Below are positions 39,665-47,303 of a DNA stretch of 64,000 nt, in pieces. A program made the position numbers and the translations under genes. Origin of the DNA: Altericroceibacterium xinjiangense. Its GTDB lineage: Bacteria; Pseudomonadota; Alphaproteobacteria; Sphingomonadales; Sphingomonadaceae. Within the stretch, counting starts at the first letter, position 1; each line of letters begins with the position of its first letter. The stretch covers positions 124,001 through 188,000 of the forward strand of contig NZ_RSEK01000005.1 in the NCBI RefSeq assembly GCF_003958635.1, written 5' to 3'. The notes under the pieces are model-generated. The model was not told the DNA's origin. It worked only from the letters and a program-made list of their open reading frames with translations, and did not search any database.

Positions 39665-39887
39665 AGGTCACGGACGAAGGCCAGTGCGGCTGCTTAGCCG
39701 TACCACATTCATCATGAAGCCTTTTTGCACTCTGAGGCCAAGGGGCAGTTCCTCCAAAAGCGACTGTGCAAAACCTTTGAGGTCTGGAAGCTGGAGGTTT
39801 GAAGATAGAAGCGAAGGGTGCCTGATCAACAGGCGCTGTGGCGATAAGGCCACTCGTGAATGCGCTCATCAATGGCGGGAGATGGCT
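39665..39887. other. AT-richer non-coding stretch
   Basis: The sequence drops in G+C immediately after the nrdB terminator and stays low into the next gene. Two short minus-strand frames (60-70 codons) are open here, but neither has a start with a ribosome site or any family likeness. I see no tRNA, repeat or attachment site. Confidence 0.5.
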
Positions 39888-40688
39888 ATGCAGGAATCAT
39901 CTCGAGTAGGAGATCCGGACGAACCCGAGCGGTCATTCGCAGACGCAAGAGCTAAGGTCAGTTGGGCAAAGTTTAATCTCATTTACCTAGAGAAAAAATT
40001 TGCCGATCTTACTAAGGAGTTTCAGAAAAGCGGCGGCGCAAGCTACAACAGTAAAGCGGGACAATTCGCAATTGGAAACGCTCCTGTCGATCCTTTCTAT
40101 TCCTGCCTTGCTGGCGATATCGTGTTTAGCTTGCGATCTGCCCTAGACTGTTGCTGGATGGGGCTCAGGCGTGCGATCGATAGTGAAGCCGGTAAGGGTA
40201 CGCTCCCCCGGGGGAATCCCGAAAGCGTAGAAGCCGTCATCCAAAAGGCTTCGCTCAGAACAAAGTTTCCAGCGGCTGCGGAGTTCATTTTAAGTGAACT
40301 CAAGCCTTTCAAAAACGGAAACGAGACGCTTTGGTTTATCGCCCAAGTGGATAATTGGAACAAGCATAACATGTTGATGCTTGTTATTCAGCATTCCCAT
40401 TTCGAGGACGCCCGATTCAACGGCCAAGGCATCGAAATCAAGCTTACGAACAGCGGAATAGTGAATTTTCCCGACGATAACGGGATCATCGGCAGTCCGG
40501 CCTTTGGCCCCATTTATCTTGACCAGACATCTAGCGTGTCGTGTGAGTTGATTTTGTGCTTACAAAAGCCCGCAGATAAACGCCCCCTAATACCGTTTCT
40601 AAAGGCTGCGCTCCAAGAAACCGAACGAGGTGTCGGCCGTTTCGCTGACTTCTTCGGGAGTGGCGCGAGCCCGCGCCAAGCTGAGTGA
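39888..40688 (+). CDS. Orphan hypothetical protein in AT-richer DNA
   Basis: 266 residues. An N-terminal helical region (FADARAKVSWAKFNLIYLEK) leads into VFSLRSALDCCW and LWFIAQVDNWNKHNMLML. This LRSALD ... D-N-x-NKH arrangement recalls a widespread uncharacterised family of helical proteins. A short beta-rich part follows, then a C-terminal helix ending FADFFGSG. Codon use is clearly more AT-rich than the neighbours, suggesting recent acquisition. GGAG at 39878-39881 is six bases before ATG 39888 and directly abuts ATG 39882, so the second ATG is preferred. Confidence 0.7.
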   Translation: MQESSRVGDPDEPERSFADARAKVSWAKFNLIYLEKKFADLTKEFQKSGGASYNSKAGQFAIGNAPVDPFYSCLAGDIVFSLRSALDCCWMGLRRAIDSEAGKGTLPRGNPESVEAVIQKASLRTKFPAAAEFILSELKPFKNGNETLWFIAQVDNWNKHNMLMLVIQHSHFEDARFNGQGIEIKLTNSGIVNFPDDNGIIGSPAFGPIYLDQTSSVSCELILCLQKPADKRPLIPFLKAALQETERGVGRFADFFGSGASPRQAE

Positions 40689-40782
40689 AGCCTTAGCTTG
40701 CATCTACTCAGCACTCCACTAACGCGACATCTCGTCCACACCGCCGCGACTAGCGCCTGCTGCGCAACCCGCTTGCGCGCGG

Positions 40783-41163
40783 CTAGGGGCGGGCCAGCGG
40801 CCGCAGGCTGCCTTCCTCTATGTCCCGCAAAACCTCGCGGATCGCGCACGCGACGCTTTCCGGATCGCGGAGCACCGCCTCGTTGGCAAAGCGCACGGTG
40901 CGACACCCCTTCTCGGCAAACCACCGGTCCCGGACCGCATCGCGCCCCGGCTGCGCATCGCGGGAAAAGCCGTCCAGTTCCACCACCAGCCGGGCGGACC
41001 GGCACAGGAAGTCCGCGTAATACGGCCCGACCGGGATTTGGCGGCTGAACTTCGCCCCAAGCTGGGACCGGGCGAGATAGCGCCATAGCAAGCGTTCCGC
41101 CGGGGTGGCGGCGTGGCGCAGATCCCGGGCGCGCTCGGTGTTACGGGGTTTCCAGTCGGGCAT
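40783..41163 (-). CDS. DUF559 endonuclease-domain protein
   Basis: 126 residues: RARDLRHAATPAERLLWRYL, FSRQIPVGPYYADFLCRSA, LVVELDGFSRD and WFAEKGCRTVRFANEAVLRD. This is the Vsr/restriction-endonuclease-like DUF559 fold, with catalytic Asp (ADFLC) and Glu (VELDG). Often found as lone genes in sphingomonads; biological role unknown. ATG 41163 is chosen; a longer frame runs through the adjacent palindromic repeat and would encode repeat sequence. Confidence 0.88.
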   Translation of the reverse strand: MPDWKPRNTERARDLRHAATPAERLLWRYLARSQLGAKFSRQIPVGPYYADFLCRSARLVVELDGFSRDAQPGRDAVRDRWFAEKGCRTVRFANEAVLRDPESVACAIREVLRDIEEGSLRPLARP

Positions 41164-41187
41164 GGCGTCCGGTCTGCCCACCCCCGG

Positions 41188-41209
41188 CCCCTCCCGCAAG
41201 CGGGAGGGG
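41188..41209. repeat. REP-like palindrome upstream of the DUF559 gene
   Basis: CCCCTCCCGC AA GCGGGAGGGG, a 10-bp perfect stem within a G/C-rich context (41181-41210). This kind of palindrome is familiar as a dispersed extragenic element in sphingomonad genomes, often beside DUF559 genes (established from memory, not tested here). Confidence 0.7.
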
Positions 41210-41437
41210 GGAAGAAGGGCGCAAGGCATGAACGTCTTCCCTACATCCGGCGCACTCTGCCAGCGGGAAGGGATGGGCGCGTTACCTCATTCTCCCCGGA
41301 TCACCGCAGCGCCCGCGCGCCGTCTCGCCTGCGCAGGATTATTGCGCAGGGGCGAAAGAGCATTTTATTTTCTCATACGCGCCGATTTGTCATTTCTGAC
41401 CGCTCAAGCCTTTGAAACAAAACAGAAAAACCCGGCA

Positions 41438-41474
41438 GACACCGGGCATGACACGTGTCAGGTGTGTCACCCTC
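41438..41474. repeat. Copy A of a 37-bp dispersed motif
   Basis: Begins GACACCG and ends TGTCAGGTGTGTCACCCTC. The last 19 bases match 18 of 19 with copy B at 59160-59178, and the GACACCG start is at the same distance in both. Copy A also contains the perfect 12-bp palindrome TGACACGTGTCA (41449-41460) and is preceded by CCCGG-CAGACA-CCGGG. Confidence 0.7.
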
Positions 41475-41542
41475 AGGCCCGACTGGAACACCAGCCGGTC
41501 CGCCCCGTTGGTTCTGCAACCCGGAAGAAAAGGAGCCTAGCG

Positions 41543-41812
41543 ATGGCCGACCCCGTTTCCCGTCCCAATACCAAGTGGATCTGGCTTGCCCTGATCGCCC
41601 TGCTGGCGGTCGTGCTGGTGATGTACCTCTTCGTCATGGCGGATGCCGACGACGCGAGCGAGGCGATCGCCGCCCAGGACACCGCAACCGAACAGACCGG
41701 CATCGTCCCGTTCGAAGACGGCACCGTCGCCCCGGTCGTGGAAACCGACAACATCCCGGCCGACAGCGCCGCCGCCGAGCCGGGCAACGCGTCGGAGCCG
41801 ATCACGCAGTAA
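41543..41812 (+). CDS. Small single-pass membrane protein
   Basis: 89 residues. One transmembrane helix (WIWLALIALLAVVLVMYLFV, residues 12-31), then an acidic, Ala/Thr-rich tail (ADADDASEAIAAQDTATEQ). No domain recognised. AAAGGAG precedes ATG 41543. The next gene (zinc ribbon) starts 22 bases after its stop. Confidence 0.75.
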   Translation: MADPVSRPNTKWIWLALIALLAVVLVMYLFVMADADDASEAIAAQDTATEQTGIVPFEDGTVAPVVETDNIPADSAAAEPGNASEPITQ

Positions 41813-41834
41813 CGCCGCACAGGAGAGGAATGCC

Positions 41835-42221
41835 ATGCGCACGCACGATGAAGTCGCCGGAATGCAGTGCCCCGTCTGCCGGGTGCCGCTCGCCATGAGC
41901 GACCGCCAGGGAATCGAGATCGACTACTGCCCGCAGTGCCGCGGCGTGTGGCTCGATCGCGGTGAACTGGACAAGATCATCGAACGCAGCGCCCCGCAGG
42001 TCCAGAACACCGGCGCTCCCCAAGGTGCTCCGGCCCAGAACGCCCCGGCCCAGAACGCGCCCGCACCGCAGCCCTCGGCCCCGCTCCATGCGGGCGGCGG
42101 GGAAAGCCCGTGGGCGGCCAGCGCCTATACCCACGGCGGCGTCGGCCATGGCTACGGTCATTCGGGCCACGGAAAACCGCACAAGAAGCGGAAAAGCTGG
42201 CTTGAGGAAATCTTCGACTGA
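41835..42221 (+). CDS. Zinc-ribbon protein (zf-TFIIB domain)
   Basis: 128 residues. The zinc ribbon is C-P-V-C near residue 12 and CPQCRGVWLDRGELDKIIER near 32-51, diagnostic of the bacterial zf-TFIIB domain. It continues with a Pro/Ala/Gln-repeat linker (GAPAQNAPAQNAPAPQP) and a His/Gly-rich stretch (GHGYGHSGHGKPHKKRK), which might bind metal. Ends in an acidic helix. GAGAGG ribosome site. Function unknown. Confidence 0.85.
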   Translation: MRTHDEVAGMQCPVCRVPLAMSDRQGIEIDYCPQCRGVWLDRGELDKIIERSAPQVQNTGAPQGAPAQNAPAQNAPAPQPSAPLHAGGGESPWAASAYTHGGVGHGYGHSGHGKPHKKRKSWLEEIFD

Positions 42222-42229
42222 TCGAAAGC

Positions 42230-42261
42230 GCGCGCCTGACGGCTCAGCCGTACAGGCGCGC
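42230..42261. terminator. Hairpin between convergent genes
   Basis: GCGCGCCTG-ACGGCT pairs with AGCCGT-A-CAGGCGCGC (15 bp with one bulged A and a very tight loop). It lies between the stops of the zinc-ribbon gene (+) and the dioxygenase gene (-). No T-run. Confidence 0.55.
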
Positions 42262-42278
42262 TGCTTCCTCAAGGCCGG

Positions 42279-43745
42279 TCAGGCCAGCCCGATCTCGTCG
42301 CTCGGCGCAAAGTTGCCGTGCAGGCCGAAACGCAGCTGGATCGGCACGCGGATCGTCGCGATCGGGCCCTTCTCGATCTCCAGCGCATCGAACAGCAGCA
42401 GATCGGACCGGTGCTCTTCCAGCCGGTTGCAGACCTGTACGATCCAGCCGTCCCCTTCGGGCGCATCCTTGCTGCGCGGAATGAAGCACGGCTCCTGCAG
42501 GGAACTGGTCGGCCCGCACCACCAATGCTGGTCGGCCCCCGTCTCAAGGTCCTTCAGGAACAGGCAGTTCATCAGCAGCCCGCCCGCGCTGCCGCCCTTC
42601 AGCTCCACCGGGCGGCGCATGTCCATCTCCAGCATCCAGCCATAGCGCGTCTTCTTGCCGGTGAACCGGTCGTCTATCCGGGGAAACTCGCCCGCCGTCT
42701 CGGTAAGCTGGGTGATCGCGTCGAAGTCTTCCCCGTTGCTGGCCATGTCGACCGTCCAGTCGGTCAGCTTGCTCATCGCCTCCATCCCGTTGAACGGCGC
42801 GCCGTGAACGTCCGGGAAGAAGGGAAACATGTTGTTCTTCGCCTCAGGGGTCAGGAAATGGATCTTGGTCCCTTCCTGCCAGGCGTTGAGCACGTGGGAG
42901 GCAAAGCAGTTGCCCCGCTTGAACCAGCGGATATCCTTGTCCGTCACGTCGTCGCGCCGGGGAATGATGCCGAGATACACTTCCTTGGTCGTGTCGAACC
43001 CGAAGTGCGGCAGGCCCTGCTCCAGCCGGTCCCAGCTGCCGATGGACGGGACGATGTGCAGCACCAGGTAATCGGGCGTGACCCCGAAATCGTGCATCAT
43101 GCAGTAGTAGGGAACCTTGAACCACTTCTCGCGGATCAGCTCCCCTTCCGGGCTGACTTCGTAATAGGTCACGTCATCGGAACACAGGCCCGACGCGGCG
43201 TAGCCGATGGCGATCATGTTGCCGGTGTCGGGATCGATCTTGGGGTGGGCGGTGAAAGTCTGGCCGGTCATCTTGCCGCCGAACTTCTCGTACCCCTTGG
43301 TCTCCATCGTCGCCGGGTCCATCACCAGCGCGGGAGAGTCCTCCTTCAGCGCCCACAGCTTGCCGCCGAAGACGAAGGCGTTGGTGTTGGCGGTGCCGCG
43401 GATCTCACCCTTGACGCTTTCGTCGTCGGTCAGGGGATTGCGATAGGAGCCGAACAGCGCCTTGCCGGCTTCGTTCTCCAGCTTCCACTTGTCGGTCTGC
43501 GCCCAGCGCTGGCGGAAATCGCACCGGCCATCGTGAAAATGGAACCGGCTGACCATCCCATCGCCATTGAAGGAGATATCGTCGCTGAGGCGCGGCGGGA
43601 ACTGGGGATCGGGCTGCACGCGGAAGAAGGCGCCGTCCAGTTCCTGCGGGATTTCCCCTTCGTGAGCGAGGTCGCGAATGTCCGCCTCGATCCGGCTGGG
43701 GGTGTTGAATCCGGTGAAGTTCGGTGTGTCGGGAAATTTTGCCAT
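42279..43745 (-). CDS. Lignostilbene dioxygenase (carotenoid cleavage oxygenase family)
   Basis: 488 residues from ATG 43745 (AGGAGAGG seven bases before). Non-heme Fe(II) enzyme cleaving a C=C bond with O2. The four iron histidines fall at H167 (TAHPKIDP), H218 (MMHDFGVT), H284 (FASHVLNAW) and H476 (LHGNFAPS). F59, Y101 and K134 are present. Those are the phenol-binding residues I recall for NOV1 and LsdA-type lignostilbene dioxygenases that split 4-hydroxystilbenes into two aldehydes. An upstream in-frame ATG would add 12 residues and shift this numbering. Divergent from a MarR gene; the products would be vanillin-like aldehydes. Exact substrate is unknown. Confidence 0.93.
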   Translation of the reverse strand: MAKFPDTPNFTGFNTPSRIEADIRDLAHEGEIPQELDGAFFRVQPDPQFPPRLSDDISFNGDGMVSRFHFHDGRCDFRQRWAQTDKWKLENEAGKALFGSYRNPLTDDESVKGEIRGTANTNAFVFGGKLWALKEDSPALVMDPATMETKGYEKFGGKMTGQTFTAHPKIDPDTGNMIAIGYAASGLCSDDVTYYEVSPEGELIREKWFKVPYYCMMHDFGVTPDYLVLHIVPSIGSWDRLEQGLPHFGFDTTKEVYLGIIPRRDDVTDKDIRWFKRGNCFASHVLNAWQEGTKIHFLTPEAKNNMFPFFPDVHGAPFNGMEAMSKLTDWTVDMASNGEDFDAITQLTETAGEFPRIDDRFTGKKTRYGWMLEMDMRRPVELKGGSAGGLLMNCLFLKDLETGADQHWWCGPTSSLQEPCFIPRSKDAPEGDGWIVQVCNRLEEHRSDLLLFDALEIEKGPIATIRVPIQLRFGLHGNFAPSDEIGLA

Positions 43746-43838
43746 GCTTGTCCTCTCCTTGCCACGGATTGTATGCTTCACTAACGAATAGGCAAGCTAC
43801 GAGGACGGCCTGATAGACGCTGCCGGGGACTTCAGACT
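43746..43838. promoter_or_regulatory. Divergent control region, dioxygenase / MarR
   Basis: 93 bp between the two starts. It holds an inverted repeat CTTGCC (43758-43763) / GGCAAG (43791-43796). Inside it lies an imperfect palindrome TAT-gc-TTC-actaac-GAA-TA (about 43772-43790). The size and symmetry suit a MarR-type operator that controls both directions; the operator itself is inference. Confidence 0.45.
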
Positions 43839-44276
43839 TTGACCGAGAACAAGGATGACGGGGAAGATCGGCTGGGCGATATCCTCGGCTTCCACATCCG
43901 GCTGGCGCACGGCGCGGTCTACCGTCACTTCACGGAGACGTTCTCGGACATCGACCTGACGCAGAAGCAGGTTTCCGTCCTGTGGCTGGTCAGCGAGCAT
44001 CCCGGACTGGCGCAAGTCGAACTTGGTCGCAGGTTGCAGATGGACCGCGCGACGACGATGACGATCGTCAACCGGCTGGAGGCCCGCGGTCTTCTTCGCC
44101 GCCAAGCTTCCCAAAGCGACCGGCGCAAGCAGGCGGTGTTCCTGACGAGCGGCGGCGTAGCCGCGCTGGACGAGGCCAAGAGCTGCATCGTCGCCCACGA
44201 AGCCTGGCTCAAGCGGCGGTTCACTCCGGACGAAGTCAAAATACTGGTGGAAATGCTGGCGCGAATCCACGATTGA
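43839..44276 (+). CDS. MarR family transcriptional regulator
   Basis: 145 residues. Winged helix-turn-helix: LTQKQVSVLWLVSEHPGLAQ, VELGRRLQMDRATTMTIVNR (recognition helix), RLEARGLLRRQASQSDRRKQ (wing). N- and C-terminal helices make the dimer. The only in-frame start is TTG 43839; the nearby ATG at 43855 is out of frame. MarR proteins often bind phenolic ligands. Divergent from the stilbene dioxygenase, in the arrangement I recall for the LsdR-lsdD pair of Sphingobium. Confidence 0.9.
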   Translation: MTENKDDGEDRLGDILGFHIRLAHGAVYRHFTETFSDIDLTQKQVSVLWLVSEHPGLAQVELGRRLQMDRATTMTIVNRLEARGLLRRQASQSDRRKQAVFLTSGGVAALDEAKSCIVAHEAWLKRRFTPDEVKILVEMLARIHD

Positions 44277-44306
44277 GGGGCATCGAACGGGAGAGAGGGT
44301 AACAAC

Positions 44307-45707
44307 ATGGCCGGAGCATCGGGCGGGTCCAATCCCGTCGCCGTAATCAATGACACCCCAATGGGCGTTCGCCAGAAGGTGGTCGTCTTCCTGATGGTCC
44401 TGCTGAATGCGCTCGATGGATTCGACGTGCTGTCCAGCGCATTTGCCGCCCCCGGCATCTCGGCTGAGTGGGGTATCCCGCGCTCCGAACTCGGCATCGT
44501 CCTGTCGGCCGAACTCGTGGGCATGGGCTTCGGCTCTGTGCTGCTGGGCAGCCTGGCGGACAAGATCGGGCGCAAACCGGCCATGCTGATTTGCCTGGCG
44601 GTGATGGCTGCGGGCATGTGGTTCGCCCATCTGGCCGGCTCGGTCATGACGATCACGATCTGGCGCTTTATCACGGGCCTCGGCATCGGCGGCATGCTGG
44701 CCGCGACCAACGCCGTGGTCGCGGAAACGAGCAATCGTTCGGGGCGGAGCATTTCCATGGCGCTTTACGTCATCGGGTATCCGCTGGGCGGCGTGATCGG
44801 CGGCTTTGCGGCCCAGGAATGGCTGCTGGTGGAGTATGACTGGCGCGCGGTGTTCCTGTTCGGTGCCGTCGCGACGGCGGTGATGATCCCGCTCGTGTAC
44901 CTGCTGGTGCCGGAAACCCCCGCTTATTACGTAGCTCGCCGCCCGGAAGGGGCACTGGAAAAGATCAACCGGTCGCTGAGGGCGTTCAAGAAGCCGGAAA
45001 TCGACGCGCTGCCCGAAATTCCGAACGATGGCCCCAAGCCGAAGGTTACCGACATCCTGTCGAAGCCAGGCCTGCGCAAGGTCACGTGGCTGCTGGCTTT
45101 CGGCTACATGTTCCACACGCTGACGTTCTACTACATCCTGAAGTTCGCGCCGACGATCGTGGCCGATGCCGGGTTCAGCCAGCCCGATGCGGCGAGCAGC
45201 CTGACGTACGCCAACATCGGCGGAGCCCTGGGCGGCTTCCTGTTCGGGTTCCTGCTCAAGAAATGGGACATCAAGGGGCCGACGATCACGGTGCTGCTGC
45301 TGGGCGTGGTCGCGGTGGCGTGGTTCGGCACCGGGCATGACACGCTGTGGACCTGGCGCCTTGCCGCCTTCTTCACGATGTTCTTCCTGAACTCCGCGAT
45401 TGTTGGGTACTACGCCGCGTTCGCGCGCGGCTTCCCGGCTTATGCCCGGGCGACCGGCACCGGGTTCGTTCTCGGCGTTGGCCGGGCCGGCGCGGCGGGA
45501 TCGCCGATTATCGCGGGCTTCCTGTTCGGAGCCTTGGGCGACGACGCCTTGCTGACCGTGTCGCTCATCATGAGCCTCGGCTCGATCGCGGGCGCGATCC
45601 TGCTGTGGTTCCTGCCGGTCAGCGACGCGGACGAAGCCCCGGCCGAAACCGCGCCGCTGCCCCTGAACGATCCGGAGACGGGAGTGCCGGTAAGAACGGT
45701 CGCCTGA
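44307..45707 (+). CDS. MFS transporter, aromatic acid:H+ symporter (AAHS) type
   Basis: 466 residues, 12 predicted helices. LLNALDGFDVLSSAFAAPGI (the D-G-x-D motif of PcaK/BenK) and LGSLADKIGRKPAMLICLAV (MFS motif A) are clear. The second half includes LTYANIGGALGGFLFGFLLK and ARATGTGFVLGVGRAGAAGS. AAHS members import benzoate- or protocatechuate-like acids. It starts 30 bases after the MarR gene (GAGAGAGGG site), so it is probably co-transcribed; the natural cargo would be lignin-derived aromatic acids or dimers. Confidence 0.92.
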   Translation: MAGASGGSNPVAVINDTPMGVRQKVVVFLMVLLNALDGFDVLSSAFAAPGISAEWGIPRSELGIVLSAELVGMGFGSVLLGSLADKIGRKPAMLICLAVMAAGMWFAHLAGSVMTITIWRFITGLGIGGMLAATNAVVAETSNRSGRSISMALYVIGYPLGGVIGGFAAQEWLLVEYDWRAVFLFGAVATAVMIPLVYLLVPETPAYYVARRPEGALEKINRSLRAFKKPEIDALPEIPNDGPKPKVTDILSKPGLRKVTWLLAFGYMFHTLTFYYILKFAPTIVADAGFSQPDAASSLTYANIGGALGGFLFGFLLKKWDIKGPTITVLLLGVVAVAWFGTGHDTLWTWRLAAFFTMFFLNSAIVGYYAAFARGFPAYARATGTGFVLGVGRAGAAGSPIIAGFLFGALGDDALLTVSLIMSLGSIAGAILLWFLPVSDADEAPAETAPLPLNDPETGVPVRTVA

Positions 45708-45770
45708 CAGGAGCGCGGCTGCGCCCCTCCGGGGGTGGCGCCGCGCGCCGTCTTGCGGCATGGCGCACAT

Positions 45771-45776
45771 TATAAC
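45771..45776 (+). promoter_or_regulatory. Candidate -10 box before the formaldehyde/formate operon
   Basis: TATAAC, 30 bases before the frmA ATG, in the 98-bp gap after the transporter gene. The -35 region (around CGTCTT, 45749-45754) is poor. Suggests the downstream unit can be transcribed separately from marR/MFS. Confidence 0.35.
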
Positions 45777-45805
45777 CGAAGCGATTCAGCCTTAGGGGAG
45801 AGACG

Positions 45806-46918
45806 ATGAAAACCCGTGCAGCCGTAGCCTTCGAAGCCAAGCAGCCGCTCGAGATCATCGAAGTCGATCTTGAAGGGCCGCGGGAAGGCGAAGTGCTGGT
45901 CGAGATCATGGCGACCGGCATTTGCCACACCGATGCCTACACGCTGGACGGGCTGGATTCGGAAGGGATCTTCCCCAGCATCCTTGGCCACGAAGGCGCC
46001 GGGATCGTGCGCGAGGTCGGCCCCGGCGTGACCTCGGTGAAGCCGGACGATCACGTTATCCCGCTCTACACGCCCGAGTGCCGTCAGTGTAAGTCGTGCC
46101 TGTCGGGCAAGACGAACCTGTGCACCGCGATCCGCGCCACGCAAGGCAAGGGGCTGATGCCGGACGGAACCACCCGGTTCTCCTACAAGGGGGCGCCGAT
46201 CTTCCACTACATGGGCTGCTCCACGTTCTCCAACTTCACGGTGCTGCCGGAAATCGCGGTGGCGAAGATCCGGGAGGACGCGCCGTTCAAGACCAGCTGC
46301 TACATCGGCTGCGGCGTGACGACCGGCGTCGGCGCGGTGGTCAACACGGCCAAGGTCCAGGTCGGCGACAACGTGGTCGTCTTCGGGCTCGGCGGGATCG
46401 GCCTCAACGTGATCCAGGGCGCGCGGCTGGCCGGCGCGGACAAGATCATCGGCATCGACATCAATTCCGACCGGGAAGAGTGGGGCGGCAAGTTCGGCAT
46501 GACCCACTTCCTCAACACCAGGGGCATGAACCGGGACCAGATCGTCGCCAAGGTGATCGAGCTGACGGACGGGGGCGCGGACTATTCGTTCGACTGCACC
46601 GGCAACACGGAAGTGATGCGCACCGCGCTCGAATGCTGCCACCGCGGCTGGGGCACCTCGATCGTCATCGGGGTCGCCGAAGCGGGCAAGGAAATCGCCA
46701 CTCGTCCGTTCCAGCTGGTCACGGGCCGCAACTGGCGCGGGACCGCTTTCGGCGGGGCCAAGGGCCGCACGGACGTGCCCAAGATCGTCGACTGGTACAT
46801 GAACGGGCAGATCGAGATCGACCCGATGATCACCCACGTGCTTTCCCTCGAAGAGATCAACAAGGGCTTCGACCTGATGCACAAGGGCGAAAGCATTCGT
46901 TCGGTCGTGGTTTATTGA
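45806..46918 (+). CDS. frmA: S-(hydroxymethyl)glutathione dehydrogenase / class III alcohol dehydrogenase
   Basis: 370 residues. Oxidises the spontaneous formaldehyde-glutathione adduct to S-formylglutathione with NAD. Catalytic zinc ligands: CHTDAYTLDGLD and GHEGAGIVREVGPG. The structural zinc loop is CRQCKSCLSGKTNLC. The Rossmann motif is VFGLGGIGLNVIQGARLAGA. Class III features such as RAVKG-like WRGTAFGGAKGRTDVPKIVD are present. Start of the nine-gene unit; overlaps the cupin gene as TGATG. Confidence 0.95.
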   Translation: MKTRAAVAFEAKQPLEIIEVDLEGPREGEVLVEIMATGICHTDAYTLDGLDSEGIFPSILGHEGAGIVREVGPGVTSVKPDDHVIPLYTPECRQCKSCLSGKTNLCTAIRATQGKGLMPDGTTRFSYKGAPIFHYMGCSTFSNFTVLPEIAVAKIREDAPFKTSCYIGCGVTTGVGAVVNTAKVQVGDNVVVFGLGGIGLNVIQGARLAGADKIIGIDINSDREEWGGKFGMTHFLNTRGMNRDQIVAKVIELTDGGADYSFDCTGNTEVMRTALECCHRGWGTSIVIGVAEAGKEIATRPFQLVTGRNWRGTAFGGAKGRTDVPKIVDWYMNGQIEIDPMITHVLSLEEINKGFDLMHKGESIRSVVVY

Positions 46919-47274
46919 TGGGCGAAAAGGTCAACCTGGCCGATAAGTTCGCGACCTTTTCCGAACAGTGGGCGCCGCGCATCGTGGCGCGCTACAACGG
47001 AAACGAGGTGCGCCTGGCGAAGCTTTCGGGCGAGTTCGTCTGGCATTGCCACACCGACACCGATGAGCTGTTCCTGATCCTTGATGGAACGCTCGACATC
47101 GAGATGCGCGACCGAACGGTCACGCTCAATCCGGGGGAACTGTTCGTTGTCCCGCGCGGAACCGAGCACCGGCCTTGCGCCCGCCAAGGCGAGGTCAAGG
47201 CGCTGTTGATCGATCCGGCCGATATGCCCAATACTGGCGATCCGGCGACTGCCACGATTGCCGTCGAAGCCTGA
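46918..47274 (+). CDS. Cupin-domain protein in the formaldehyde operon
   Basis: 118 residues, single cupin. Motif 1: WHCHTDTDELFLILDGTLDI (H-x-H-x4-E-x6-G, residues about 41-60). Motif 2: LNPGELFVVPRGTEHRPCAR (G-x5-P-x-G-x2-H). All four metal ligands (2 His, Glu, His) are present, so a metal-binding barrel is likely. Enzyme activity unknown; its coupling to frmA and the following VOC gene points to a role near formaldehyde or glutathione adducts. Confidence 0.88.
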   Translation: MGEKVNLADKFATFSEQWAPRIVARYNGNEVRLAKLSGEFVWHCHTDTDELFLILDGTLDIEMRDRTVTLNPGELFVVPRGTEHRPCARQGEVKALLIDPADMPNTGDPATATIAVEA

Positions 47275-47303
47275 CCATCACGACTGAAAAAGAAGGACAC
47301 GCC

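Noticed and set aside
39595-39887. Attachment site or tRNA end at the border of the AT-rich stretch
   Set aside because: No tRNA-like cloverleaf and no repeated border sequence found by eye; the strong hairpin there reads as the nrdB terminator.
43797-45770. 657-codon frame antisense to marR and the MFS transporter
   Set aside because: Crosses two real genes and their gap; low-complexity Arg/Gln/His-rich translation.
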